From Saccharibacillus sp. CPCC 101409 (GTDB lineage Bacteria > Bacillota > Bacilli > Paenibacillales > Paenibacillaceae): a stretch of 64,000 nt of DNA. How positions within the stretch are numbered: the first letter of the stretch is position 1; every line of letters starts with the position of its first letter. Below are positions 50,142 to 58,563 of this stretch, in pieces. The notes under the pieces were generated by a model that was not told where the DNA came from, ran no database searches, and saw only the letters and a program-made list of their open reading frames with translations. A program made the translations under genes and the position numbers. The stretch is from positions 496,001 to 560,000 of the forward strand of contig NZ_JAULSA010000003.1 in the NCBI RefSeq assembly GCF_030518235.1. Direction: 5' to 3'.

Positions 50142-52211
50142 TCAGGCGTAAACCGGGCGCTCCCGTTCGTCGGGGATGCCCGATTTTCGGTAAAAATACG
50201 TATTGACCACATCGCGCCACTGCCGGGCATTTTTCAGCTGTCCGCTCAGCCGCTCCAGGATGTGCGCGAAGCGCTGCGCGTCCACGCCGCTTTCCAGCTC
50301 CCGCCAGCGTGCGATCCAGTTCTCCACTTTTTCCGCGCCGTCGAAGCGGCTGTCGTAGATGTGCTGGATCACCGTTTTGCCGGATTTCAGCACATGGGTA
50401 TACGGAACGTGATGGAAGAACAGCAGCAGTTCGTCGGGGCAGTTCTCCAGCGAGTCGTAGACTTCGCGGTTCTCCGGCGCGTACTGCCCGGCGTAGCCGG
50501 TGCCGGTGAGGACCGTGCGGTCCACGCCGAGTCCGGCATGGTCCGAGAAGTGGTAGGTGCCCCACTTGGAATATTCGTAGCCGTCCACGTCGACGGCGTA
50601 ATGGTAATGCGGCTGGACCATCCAGCCGACGCCGAGCGGGGCGGTGTAACTTTCGTATACCGGCCACGATTCCAGCAGCAGCTCCTTGACGAAAGAAGCG
50701 GCTCGGCTCGACGGTCCGAAAGTCAGCCGGCTCCATTCGTCCGCGATCTCTTCCGCCGTCAGCTCGGGATTCCAGGCCAGGCGGCCGAAGCCGAACAGAT
50801 TGGCCTGGGCCAGATGGTGGCCGGTCCAGTTGTCGTCGCTGCCGATATTGGATACGGCCGCGATTCCGCTGTGCTTGAACGGATGCACTTCGCCGGCGGC
50901 GATCGCTTTGACGGTGCTGCCGGGTCCTTGCAGATGCGTATCGAAGTCGAGCGAGCGCTTCCACTGCGGAACGAGGAAGCAGACGTCGCGCTGCTGGCCG
51001 GTGTATTCCTGCGCGATCTGGAATTCCATGACCTGGTTCGTGTGCGGCATCGCCCCGAACAGGGGAGAGACCGGCTCGCGCACCTGGAAGTCCATCGGGC
51101 CGTTCTTGATCTGGAGCACGACATTGTCTTTGAACCGTTCGTCGAGCGGGCGGAAATGGTCGTATGCCGCTCTCGCGCGGTCGGTCGAACGGTCGCGCCA
51201 GTCCTGGTGGCAGTCGTACACGAAGCAGCGCCACATGACCAGGCCGCCGAACGGTTCCAGCGCTTCGGCCAGCATATTCGCGCCGTCCGCGTGGTCGCGT
51301 CCGTACGTGAACGGCCCCGGCCGGTTCTCGGAATCCGCCTTGACCACGAAGCCGCCGAACTCCGGCACGGCCGCGTAGATCTCTTCGGCTTTGGACCGCC
51401 ACCAGGAGCGGACGCCTTCGTCCAACGGATCGGCCGTGTCCAGCTCGCCAAGCTCGAGCGGGGCGGCGTAGTTGGCGCTCAGGAACAGCCGGATGCCGTA
51501 GCTTCCGAAGATGTCCGCCAGCCGCGCCACGTCGGGCAGCAGGGCGGAGGTAATCAGCTTCGTTTCCTCGCGGTGCACGTTGACGTTGTTGACCGAGATC
51601 GCGTTGATGCCGACCGAAGCCAGCAGCCTGGCGTAATCGCGGATGCGCTCCGATTCCGGCAGCACCCGGTTGTCCCGGTAAAGAATCGAACCGCCGGAGT
51701 AGCCGCGTTCCACGCTGCCGTCCATATTGTCCCACTGGTCGATCATGCGCAGCGCATTGCGCGGCGATTCCGTCAGGTCCAGCCCGTCCAGCGATTCGGG
51801 CGAAGCGCCGCTGCCGAGCAGGCGGAGCAAATGGAACACCGCCTGCAGCAGTCCGCGCTCCGAGCCGCCGCGCAGGATCAGGTAACGTTCGCCGCCCCGT
51901 CCGCCGGAGCGGATCGCGTAAGCTTCTTCCGCAAGCGGAAGCGCCTTCAATTCGTCCGCGTCGGAGGCGGCCGATTCGATGGAACCGGCGACAAGCACGG
52001 AAGGGCCGGCGGAAGTCGTCAGCTCCGCGCGGATGCCGGCCAGCGCAAGTACGCCTTCGGTCCACTCATGCAGCGCCGAGGCGCCCGGTCCTTCGCTGAA
52101 ATTCCCTTCGGCGCGAACGCGCCCGAGCAGGGGACGCCAGGCTGCGGCGTTCGCTTCGTCTTCTATCCGCCGTTCGTCCGGCAGCCAGCCCTGATAGCCT
52201 TTTGATCTCAC
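50142..52211 (-). CDS. aguA: Alpha-glucuronidase, glycoside hydrolase family 67
   Basis: Removes 4-O-methyl-glucuronic acid from the non-reducing end of aldouronic xylo-oligosaccharides in the cytoplasm. The 689 residues match the full family length. Catalytic candidates are E295 in [11 protein letters not shown] (acid) with D374 in NGPMDFQ and E402 in IAQEYTG. Their spacing agrees, as I recall it, with the E285/D364/E392 set of the Geobacillus enzyme shifted by ten. [17 protein letters not shown] is a conserved C-terminal block. The start is GTG at 52211 after AGGAGAG. Only two bases separate its start from the uxuB stop, so the two are translated together; released uronate feeds UxuB/UxuA. 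Confidence 0.93.
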   Translation of the reverse strand: MRSKGYQGWLPDERRIEDEANAAAWRPLLGRVRAEGNFSEGPGASALHEWTEGVLALAGIRAELTTSAGPSVLVAGSIESAASDADELKALPLAEEAYAIRSGGRGGERYLILRGGSERGLLQAVFHLLRLLGSGASPESLDGLDLTESPRNALRMIDQWDNMDGSVERGYSGGSILYRDNRVLPESERIRDYARLLASVGINAISVNNVNVHREETKLITSALLPDVARLADIFGSYGIRLFLSANYAAPLELGELDTADPLDEGVRSWWRSKAEEIYAAVPEFGGFVVKADSENRPGPFTYGRDHADGANMLAEALEPFGGLVMWRCFVYDCHQDWRDRSTDRARAAYDHFRPLDERFKDNVVLQIKNGPMDFQVREPVSPLFGAMPHTNQVMEFQIAQEYTGQQRDVCFLVPQWKRSLDFDTHLQGPGSTVKAIAAGEVHPFKHSGIAAVSNIGSDDNWTGHHLAQANLFGFGRLAWNPELTAEEIADEWSRLTFGPSSRAASFVKELLLESWPVYESYTAPLGVGWMVQPHYHYAVDVDGYEYSKWGTYHFSDHAGLGVDRTVLTGTGYAGQYAPENREVYDSLENCPDELLLFFHHVPYTHVLKSGKTVIQHIYDSRFDGAEKVENWIARWRELESGVDAQRFAHILERLSGQLKNARQWRDVVNTYFYRKSGIPDERERPVYA

Positions 52212-52213
52212 GT

Positions 52214-53908
52214 TTATTCTCTCCTTCCGCTTCCTTGTAATCCCGGCGTCTGCGGCGTGCCGAGTTCGCGTTCCAGCGTTCGCCGTACCGCTCCGGGTCC
52301 GTCCAGCATATCGCGAAACAGCTTTTCGATCTTCGCGCCCAGTCCCGAAGCGTACAGGTCGACGCCGAACAGGTCGGTGTCCGACAGGATAGCGCGGGGG
52401 TCGGCCGTCCGGGCCCGATCGGCCAGAGCATTCGCGGCGTCCGGTCGTTCCGTCCGCCGTTCATAAGCGTCTCCAAGCAGCCGGGCTTGCAGATGTTCCA
52501 GCAGCGGGTCGGGACTCGGTTCGAACGGCCGGCCTTCGTCGTCGATACCGAGCAGGTACCGGCACCAAGCGGCGATCGCCAGCGGAATCGCCGTCAGCTC
52601 CGCGGGGTCCATACCGTCGCGTTCCATATAGGAACGGATCGTCTGCCCGTAACGGATGCCGATTTTCTGCGACGTATCGGAAGCGATCCGCTGCGGCGTG
52701 TCCGGGATATAAGGATTCGGCAGCCGTTCGCTCAGCACTTCTTCCAGAAACGTCTCCGGCCGGATAATGCCGGGATCGGTCACGACCGGCAGCCCCTCGC
52801 CGCGGCCGATCGTCTCGGCCAGCCTGCGCAGCAGCGGATCGCGCATCTCGTCGGCGATCCGGGTGTACCCGAGCAGGCAGCCCGTCACGGCCAGCGCCGT
52901 ATGCAGCGGGTTGAGGCAGGCCGTCACTTTCATCGTATCGGTCCGGTTGACCGTATCGCGGTCCGCCAGCAGGATGCCGCCGGCTTCGAGCGGCGGCCGG
53001 CCCGCCGGAAAGCGGTCTTCGATCACCAGGTACTCGCCGATCTCCGCGTTGACGAACGGAGCGGCGTACGTATTGCGGGAAGTCGCCGAACCTTCCATGC
53101 CGCCGATGCCCAGCCGCTCCAGCTCTTCGCGGATCGCGGGGGACGGGCGGGGCGTGATCTTGTCGATCATGGTCAGCGGAAACGAGATCTTGTCTTTATC
53201 CGCAAGGTAGTCGGCGAAGCCGCTTCGAACGAGTCCGCGCCGCTCCCATTCCCGCGCAACCGCCAGCATGGCGCTTCGCAGCACATCGCCGTTGTGCGGA
53301 CAATTGTCGAGACTGACGAACGCCAGCGGATAAGCGCCGGCGAGGTAGCGCCGGTAGGCGAGCGAAGCGGCGATGCCCATGGCGTGCGCCGGACGTTCCG
53401 GTCCGCTTTCGAGGTCGGCGGCCGCTTCCGGCGGATATTCGCCGCCCGGCCCCGTCAGCGCATAGCCTTTTTCCGTAATCGTGAACGTCACGAGCTGAAG
53501 GCTCGGATTCTCGAACGCGTTCGTCAGCACCGCGTAATCGTCCGCGCGATCGGGATCGGCGCAAACGGCCTGCGCGACGCTTGCGATCACTTCTTTGCGC
53601 AGTCCGCCGCCCGCGCTCGTCTCCACCAGCAGCGTCAGGTTGTCGTGCGGCCGGTAGACGAGATCGATCGTTTCGGAATCGGGCGTTCCCGCCGCGATGA
53701 TTCCGCTGCGCGCCAATCCCGCGTTCAGCAGCTTCTGCTGCGCTTTGGCGACCAGCGCCCGGAAGATGTTGCCCGCTCCGAAATGCACCCAGACCGGCCG
53801 CTCCCGCGTCTCGGCGATCATCCGCCGCCGGTCGAACCCGGGAAGCTCCACGCCGGTCCGTTCCCAGGCTTCGCGGTCTTCCAGTCCGCGCTCACTCAGC
53901 TCCAACAT
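52214..53908 (-). CDS. uxuB: D-mannonate oxidoreductase (fructuronate reductase)
   Basis: NAD-dependent reductase (564 residues) of the polyol-specific long-chain dehydrogenase family. It interconverts fructuronate and mannonate in glucuronate catabolism. The Rossmann motif is [11 protein letters not shown] (about residue 41), and the catalytic Lys lies in [13 protein letters not shown] followed by the N-x-x-H-type block in [12 protein letters not shown]. It is slightly longer than E. coli UxuB, with an extra C-terminal segment. The start is ATG at 53908 after GGGGAGG and overlaps the uxuA 3' end by 17 bases. Context with mannonate dehydratase and GH67 supports fructuronate rather than tagaturonate or mannitol as substrate. 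Confidence 0.88.
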   Translation of the reverse strand: MLELSERGLEDREAWERTGVELPGFDRRRMIAETRERPVWVHFGAGNIFRALVAKAQQKLLNAGLARSGIIAAGTPDSETIDLVYRPHDNLTLLVETSAGGGLRKEVIASVAQAVCADPDRADDYAVLTNAFENPSLQLVTFTITEKGYALTGPGGEYPPEAAADLESGPERPAHAMGIAASLAYRRYLAGAYPLAFVSLDNCPHNGDVLRSAMLAVAREWERRGLVRSGFADYLADKDKISFPLTMIDKITPRPSPAIREELERLGIGGMEGSATSRNTYAAPFVNAEIGEYLVIEDRFPAGRPPLEAGGILLADRDTVNRTDTMKVTACLNPLHTALAVTGCLLGYTRIADEMRDPLLRRLAETIGRGEGLPVVTDPGIIRPETFLEEVLSERLPNPYIPDTPQRIASDTSQKIGIRYGQTIRSYMERDGMDPAELTAIPLAIAAWCRYLLGIDDEGRPFEPSPDPLLEHLQARLLGDAYERRTERPDAANALADRARTADPRAILSDTDLFGVDLYASGLGAKIEKLFRDMLDGPGAVRRTLERELGTPQTPGLQGSGRRE

Positions 53909-55010
53909 TCACTTCGCCTCCCCTGGCCGCGATATCCGCCGCGCGGCGGGCATCGCCGAGACCGTCCCAGACGCCCAGCAGATACATCACGCCGAACGCG
54001 CGGTCGTACAGACCGTAACCCGGGCGGCAGCGGCTTTCCTCTCCCCAGAGATGCCGGCCGTGGTCCGGACGGATATACCCTTCGTAGTCGTGCTCGTGCA
54101 GGATGCGCACCAGTTCCGGCAGATTCACGCTGCCGTCGCCCAGACGATGCGAGACTTCGATGAAGTCGCCGTTCTCGAATACTCTCACATTGCGCAGGTG
54201 CGCGAAGTGGACCCGGTCGATAAATTCCGTCAGGATCGCCGGCAGGTCGTTCAGCGGACTCGTTCCGAGCGAGCCGGAGCAGAAAGTCAGGCCGTTGCAG
54301 GGACTGTCCACCGCCCGCAGCAGTCGGCGGATCGTCTCCCGGCTGCGCACGATGCGGGGCAGTCCGAAGATCGGCCAGGCCGGATCGTCCGGGTGGATCG
54401 CCATTTTGACGCCGAATTCTTCGCAGACCGGAACGATCCGCTCAAGGAAGTAGACCAGATTGTCGAACAGGATCTCCTCGGTCACTCCCGCATACGCGGC
54501 GAACAGTTCGTCGAGCCGGGCGAGCCGGTCCGGTTCCCAGCCGGGGATCGTGAATTCTCCGCCGCCCCGGATAATCATTTCCGCCATTTCGTAGGGATTT
54601 TCCGAGATGGAAGCCTTTTCATAAAACAAAGCGTTCGATCCGTCCGGCAGCTCCCGATAGAGGTCCGTGCGCGTCCAGTCGAAGATCGGCATGAAATTGT
54701 AGCAGATCACTTTTACGCCCACCGCGGCCAGCTTGCGGATCGTATCGGCGTAAATATCGATATACCGGTCGCGCGAAGGAAGCCCGATCTTGATGTCGTC
54801 GTGCACGTTGACGCTCTCCACGACCGCCGTGCTGAATCCCTTGGATGCGATCCGGTCCGCTTCGGCGCGAATTTCGTCCATTTCCCATACTTCGCCGGCC
54901 GTCTTGTGATGCAAGGACCACACGATCCCGGACACGCCGGGGATCTGCCGGATCTGATCGAGCGTGATATTGTCGTTGCCTTCGCCGTACCAGCGCCAGG
55001 TCATCTTCAT
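53892..55010 (-). CDS. uxuA: Mannonate dehydratase
   Basis: Dehydrates D-mannonate to 2-keto-3-deoxygluconate (372 residues). MTWRWYGEGNDNITLDQIRQ at the N-terminus, VVESVNVHDDIK, CYNFMPIFDWTRTDL and HPDDPAWPIFGLPRI are signature blocks of the UxuA TIM-barrel enzyme; the conserved His and Cys that bind the metal lie in the last of these and in FCSGSLG. The ATG at 55010 is preceded by AGGAGG; a frame 14 codons longer begins inside the leader. It is first in the operon, behind a strong promoter with a GTATAC palindrome at the transcript start. Glucuronate isomerase (UxaC) and the KDG kinase/aldolase genes are not in this window. Confidence 0.92.
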   Translation of the reverse strand: MKMTWRWYGEGNDNITLDQIRQIPGVSGIVWSLHHKTAGEVWEMDEIRAEADRIASKGFSTAVVESVNVHDDIKIGLPSRDRYIDIYADTIRKLAAVGVKVICYNFMPIFDWTRTDLYRELPDGSNALFYEKASISENPYEMAEMIIRGGGEFTIPGWEPDRLARLDELFAAYAGVTEEILFDNLVYFLERIVPVCEEFGVKMAIHPDDPAWPIFGLPRIVRSRETIRRLLRAVDSPCNGLTFCSGSLGTSPLNDLPAILTEFIDRVHFAHLRNVRVFENGDFIEVSHRLGDGSVNLPELVRILHEHDYEGYIRPDHGRHLWGEESRCRPGYGLYDRAFGVMYLLGVWDGLGDARRAADIAARGGEVNVGAE

Positions 55011-55053
55011 GAAATAGCCTCCTGCTTGGCATGAACCAATTTCTGAATTCAAA

Positions 55054-55067
55054 TCTTGTATACAAGA
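55054..55067 (-). promoter_or_regulatory. GntR/UxuR-type operator downstream of the uxuA -10
   Basis: TCTTGTATACAAGA is a perfect 14-bp palindrome beginning about nine bases after the -10 of the uxuA promoter, covering +1. FadR-subfamily GntR regulators typically bind such GTATAC-centred sites. A related GTTGTATACT site lies at the gntR promoter. Confidence 0.75.
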
Positions 55068-55075
55068 ACAAGTTC

Positions 55076-55104
55076 ATGATAAATTCGAAATTCTCTTCTG
55101 TCAA
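55076..55104 (-). promoter_or_regulatory. SigA promoter of the uxuA-uxuB-aguA-GH3 operon
   Basis: On the minus strand TTGACA, 17 bases, TATCAT: a perfect -35 and a good -10. It is the best promoter in the window. Confidence 0.85.
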
Positions 55105-55154
55105 TCCTTTATTTTCAAAGAATTCATTCGTAAGCGAATTGAATGTCATTTTTT

Positions 55155-55168
55155 TGTAAGCGCTTATT
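55155..55168 (+). promoter_or_regulatory. cre-like box (carbon catabolite control)
   Basis: TGTAAGCGCTTATT matches the CcpA consensus TGWAAGCGYTWNCA at 12 of 14 positions. It lies between the uxuA promoter and the gntR -10, so it could repress either. Confidence 0.6.
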
Positions 55169-55185
55169 TTTGTTTTGTGAAAAAC

Positions 55186-55197
55186 GTTGTATACTAC
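55186..55197 (+). promoter_or_regulatory. gntR -10 overlapping a second GTATAC operator
   Basis: TATACT (55190-55195) is a good -10 and is part of GTTGTATACTAC, which matches the core of the uxuA operator. Autoregulation is likely. Confidence 0.5.
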
Positions 55198-55283
55198 TGG
55201 TTATACGCAGGCCGACCAGCGGGGAGGAGCAAAAGGTTTGCGTACATATCCGGGTATGAGATACTCGGGAAAGGAGGGATTCC

Positions 55284-56027
55284 ATGTCTACAAAAGCGGG
55301 CATTCTGCAGCAGTTGAGAAGCGAGATCCTGACCCTGGAACTGAAACCGGGCAGCATCCTCAGCGAGACCGTCCTGTCGGAACGTTTCAAGATTTCGCGA
55401 ACGCCTCTGCGCGACGTGCTGAAGCAGCTGGCGCACGAGGGTTATATCGACGTGTATCCCAAGCGGGGCAATCTCGTTTCGTATATCGATCTGGAGTCGG
55501 TCGAGCAGATCATTTACTTGCGGAGCATTCTGGAAAAAGACATCATCAAGAATCTGGCCGCGCAGAACGTTTCGCTGCCGCTGCGCGGCATCCTGGAACT
55601 GCGGGAGATTCTGAACAAGCAGGCGGAAGCGATCCGGCAGGACCACGCGCACGAAGCTTTCCTGTTCTGGGACGACGCTTTTCACAAAGCGCTGTTCGCT
55701 CTGGCGGGACGCGTGCTGCTCTGGGATCTGATCCAGCAGTCGAACGCGCATTATGCCCGTTACCGCCGTCTGCATCTGCTCAAGAAAGAAAAACTGGAAG
55801 AGATTCTGGACGAGCACCGGCTGATCCTGGAATGTATCGTGAACCGGGATGCCGAACGCATCGACGACCTGGTCCGGCACCATCTGCACGAAGACATCAA
55901 CGCGGCGTATCTGCTGGAGAACTTTGCGGAGTACCTCAATCTTCCGAGGCTAGAAGCGCGGGAAAGCGACGGAGCTTCGGCAGCGCACGGACGCAAAGCC
56001 CGCGGAGAGGCGGAAGCGGACGGCTGA
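55284..56027 (+). CDS. GntR-family (FadR subfamily) regulator of uronate use
   Basis: Transcription factor (247 residues) with an N-terminal GntR winged helix-turn-helix (about 8-70, ILSETVLSERFKISRTPLRDVLKQLA). The C-terminal all-helical FCD ligand domain (about 80-220) has metal/ligand histidines in FWDDAFHKALF, LDEHRLIL and VRHHLHEDI. The start is ATG at 55284 after AAAGGAGGG. The gene is divergent from the uxuA operon, and both promoters carry GTATAC-centred sites, so it is very probably the repressor of that operon, with a uronate (fructuronate or glucuronate) as inducer by analogy with UxuR/ExuR. The C-terminal 25 residues are charged and probably disordered. Confidence 0.85.
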   Translation: MSTKAGILQQLRSEILTLELKPGSILSETVLSERFKISRTPLRDVLKQLAHEGYIDVYPKRGNLVSYIDLESVEQIIYLRSILEKDIIKNLAAQNVSLPLRGILELREILNKQAEAIRQDHAHEAFLFWDDAFHKALFALAGRVLLWDLIQQSNAHYARYRRLHLLKKEKLEEILDEHRLILECIVNRDAERIDDLVRHHLHEDINAAYLLENFAEYLNLPRLEARESDGASAAHGRKARGEAEADG

Positions 56028-56050
56028 GGACGGCGCTGCGCGCGGGGGCG

Positions 56051-56080
56051 GCGCGGTAAATGCGGTAAACGCGGTAAATT
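56051..56080. repeat. Three tandem 9-bp repeats GCGGTAAAY
   Basis: GCGGTAAAT, GCGGTAAAC and GCGGTAAAT follow each other directly in the region after gntR. Confidence 0.7.
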
Positions 56081-56134
56081 CAAAAGCGAAGCGCCGGATG
56101 ATTCCCGCCGCTTAAAGCGATATGCTTACACGCA

Positions 56135-56167
56135 AACAGGCCCGGGGAAGCTCCCCGCGGGCCTGTT
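56135..56167. terminator. Hairpin between convergent gntR and the Rieske flavoprotein gene
   Basis: AACAGGCCCG-GGGA pairs with TCCCCGCGGGCCTGTT with a single bulge. The T-run is short on both sides (TTCGT; TTTGCG on the minus strand), so termination efficiency is uncertain. Confidence 0.6.
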
Positions 56168-56222
56168 CGTATGCTTGCTCTGATTGAGAAGCCGACAGTC
56201 GCCGCCAGCGCAGTGCGCCGGC

Positions 56223-57761
56223 TTATTCTTCCACGCGCTTCAGCGGCTCTTTGGCCGGTCCTTCCAGCACTTCGCCGCTGTACGAGAAGCGCGAGCCGTG
56301 GCACGGGCAGTCCCACGAGCGCTCGGCTTCGTTCCAGGCCGTCTCGCAGCCCATATGCGTGCAGGTGGTATCGACAAGGAACAGCTCGCCCTGCGGATCG
56401 CGGTAGGCGCCCACCTTTTTGCCGTGGTGGCGCACCAGCGCGCCCTGATCGGGTTCCAGGTTGGAGAGCTTCTCGTGCGCGCCGGCAAATTTGCCCGCGA
56501 TCAGTTCTTTCGCCATCTTGAAGCCGGTGACGATATTCTGGTTCATGCTCTTGTCGTTGAAGCGGCCCGGGTTGAACACGTCCATGTAAGGATTGGTGCG
56601 GCGCAGGATATTGTCCCGCAGCAGCAGGCCGGCCACGGTGCCGTTCGTCATGCCCCATTTGTTGAAGCCGGTCGCGATAAACACGAACGGATAGTCCGAC
56701 GAGAACGGCCCGATATACGGGATCTTGTCCAGCGTCGTAATGTCCTGCGCCGACCACCTGAACGGAATTTCGGTCACGCCGAACGTGGTGCCCGCGAATT
56801 TTTCCAACGCCAGATAATGATCGAACGTTTTGTCGCTTTTGCCCGGTTCGTGGTTCTCGCCGCCGACGATCAGCACTTCTTCGCCTTCGAACGTCGCGGA
56901 GCGGATCGAGCGCTTCTCGTCGTCGATGCTGACGTACATGCCGCCCTGGAACGTCGTTTCCGGCTTGACGGCCAGCGCGTAAGAACGCTCGATCTTCAGA
57001 CGGGAGAAGTAGCCGGCCTGGAAGTTCCAGAACGGATAGTGCGAAGCGACCACCATCTCGTTGCAGCGGATCGTGTTGGCTTTGTCCGTGGTGAACACCT
57101 GGATCGGCTTGCCGTATTCGGCGTCTTCGATCGTGGTGTTTTCATAGACGACTCCGCCGTTCTCGACAATCTTCTCCACCAGGAATTTGAGGTATTTCAG
57201 CGGATTGAACTGGGCTTGTCCGGGCATAGAAATGGCGGCTTTGGCTTCGACCGGAATCGGCAGTCCTTCGTGCCACTGTCCCGGAATACCGAGCTCCTGG
57301 TAAGCGTCGAATTCTTTGCGCAGATCGTCGACTTTATCTTCCTGATTCGTGTATACGTAGGCGGTTTCTTCTTTGAAATCGCAGTCGATATCGTTCGCCC
57401 GGACCGTCTCGCGGATAAAGCGCAGCGCTTCGTCGTTGGCTTCGTAATAAGCTTTGGCGATCTCCGGCCGGAAGTTGGTCAGGAACTCGCTGTAGATCAT
57501 GCCGTGCTGCGCGGAGATCTTGGCGGTCGTATAACCCGTTGTGCCGTCGAGGATGCGGCCGGCGTCGATCAGCGCGACCTTGTAGCCTTCCAGGGAAAGC
57601 AGATAGGCGGTCGTCACGCCGGCGATGCCCGCGCCGACCACGGTCACGTCGACTTCGATGTCTTCGCGAAGCTCGGGGAAGGTCGGAAGCGTCGTAATCG
57701 TTCTCCACATGGACTGCGGGTACCTCGGAAGTTCGGATGGAACGTTGAATTTTTCGCTCAT
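56223..57761 (-). CDS. FAD-dependent oxidoreductase with C-terminal Rieske domain (YhfW-like)
   Basis: Two-domain redox protein (512 residues). Residues about 35-400 form a DAO-type FAD fold with the dinucleotide motif VVGAGIAGVTTAYLLS and VALIDAG, and a conserved GYTTAKISAQHG. The C-terminal Rieske domain (about 425-505) has iron-sulfur ligands C467/H469 and C485/H488 in CTHMGC and CPCHGS; extra cysteines C472 and C487 match the disulfide of high-potential Rieske proteins. B. subtilis YhfW has the same architecture and length. The start is ATG at 57761 after GAGGAGG; an upstream in-frame start is less well placed. No signal peptide. Substrate unknown. Confidence 0.88.
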   Translation of the reverse strand: MSEKFNVPSELPRYPQSMWRTITTLPTFPELREDIEVDVTVVGAGIAGVTTAYLLSLEGYKVALIDAGRILDGTTGYTTAKISAQHGMIYSEFLTNFRPEIAKAYYEANDEALRFIRETVRANDIDCDFKEETAYVYTNQEDKVDDLRKEFDAYQELGIPGQWHEGLPIPVEAKAAISMPGQAQFNPLKYLKFLVEKIVENGGVVYENTTIEDAEYGKPIQVFTTDKANTIRCNEMVVASHYPFWNFQAGYFSRLKIERSYALAVKPETTFQGGMYVSIDDEKRSIRSATFEGEEVLIVGGENHEPGKSDKTFDHYLALEKFAGTTFGVTEIPFRWSAQDITTLDKIPYIGPFSSDYPFVFIATGFNKWGMTNGTVAGLLLRDNILRRTNPYMDVFNPGRFNDKSMNQNIVTGFKMAKELIAGKFAGAHEKLSNLEPDQGALVRHHGKKVGAYRDPQGELFLVDTTCTHMGCETAWNEAERSWDCPCHGSRFSYSGEVLEGPAKEPLKRVEE

Positions 57762-57955
57762 GTCGGTGGGCCTCCTCAAGATTCTGTACGGGAACTCGAT
57801 CGATACGAAATAAATAACCGCTACAGATAAATAACTGAACTCTACTCCCCTTATTTACCACTTCGGCGAATTAAGAAACCGGTTAACAGAATGGGCGCAG
57901 GCGCGGCGGACGACAGCGGCGCCGGGACGTCTTCGGACGACCCGTCAAAAAAAGC

Positions 57956-57985
57956 TTGATTTCGCGTTTGGAACGCGGTTAAGAT
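57956..57985 (+). promoter_or_regulatory. Promoter of the 88-codon gene
   Basis: TTGATT, an 18-base spacer and TAAGAT, leaving a leader of about 17 bases before a strong Shine-Dalgarno sequence. Confidence 0.5.
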
Positions 57986-58017
57986 GGGAACATACGACGA
58001 CAGGGAGGTGAGACAGG

Positions 58018-58284
58018 ATGCGACAAAAGGAATCGCTTGCAAGTTTATTTGTGGTGCTTAATCAGCTGCCATTGGCACTGAGCGGCATTGTTCATGTCGA
58101 AAACGGCAACGGGATTAGTCTGTCCAAATTTGAGCCTTCGACGCTCAAATTCGGGAAAGGCGCCCGTCTGTCCAAAATTCGATATGAACAGCGAAATGCC
58201 GCTCCTGTCTCGCGTCTGCGGATGAGGCCGGCGATTGTCGCTCGGCCGCTATATATTCGCAGCCTGGACCCCGCCGGACGGTAA
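58018..58284 (+). CDS. Small basic protein of unknown function (88 aa)
   Basis: I do not recognise it. The case for a real gene is the near-perfect Shine-Dalgarno GGGAGGTGA, spaced six bases from the ATG, a fair promoter upstream and a strong terminator downstream at 58361. The N-terminal 27 residues include a moderately hydrophobic stretch (SLASLFVVLNQLPLALSGIV) that might be a weak membrane or amphipathic segment. The rest is rich in Arg and Lys (KFGKGARLSKIRYEQR) and has no cysteine. It lies between the divergent Rieske flavoprotein and the ABC-F gene. A chance reading frame remains possible. Confidence 0.5.
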   Translation: MRQKESLASLFVVLNQLPLALSGIVHVENGNGISLSKFEPSTLKFGKGARLSKIRYEQRNAAPVSRLRMRPAIVARPLYIRSLDPAGR

Positions 58285-58360
58285 ATTCCGGCCGTATCGC
58301 GGTCCGGCATATCCGGCCCGCGCCCATCGTCAGCCCGCAATCCGATCATTCGACTTTCGA

Positions 58361-58393
58361 GGCCGCAGAGGACATTTCCTCCGCGGCCTTTTT
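58361..58393 (+). terminator. Terminator of the 88-codon gene
   Basis: GGCCGC-AGAGGA, a CATT loop, then TCCTCC-GCGGCC with a near-perfect stem, followed by TTTTT. Confidence 0.8.
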
Positions 58394-58563
58394 GCGTACC
58401 CGTAAACGACCATTCGGGCGGCGGCCGGACTTCCGTAAGCGGCGGAAGTTCCGTCCGCGTCCCGCACGCCGGCCGCGGGGGAAGTCCGTCTTCCGCCCCG
58501 AAACGGAGCGGGCGGCGCATTCACACACGCAAAATAAACGAAAAGGCGAAAGGATGAACGATC

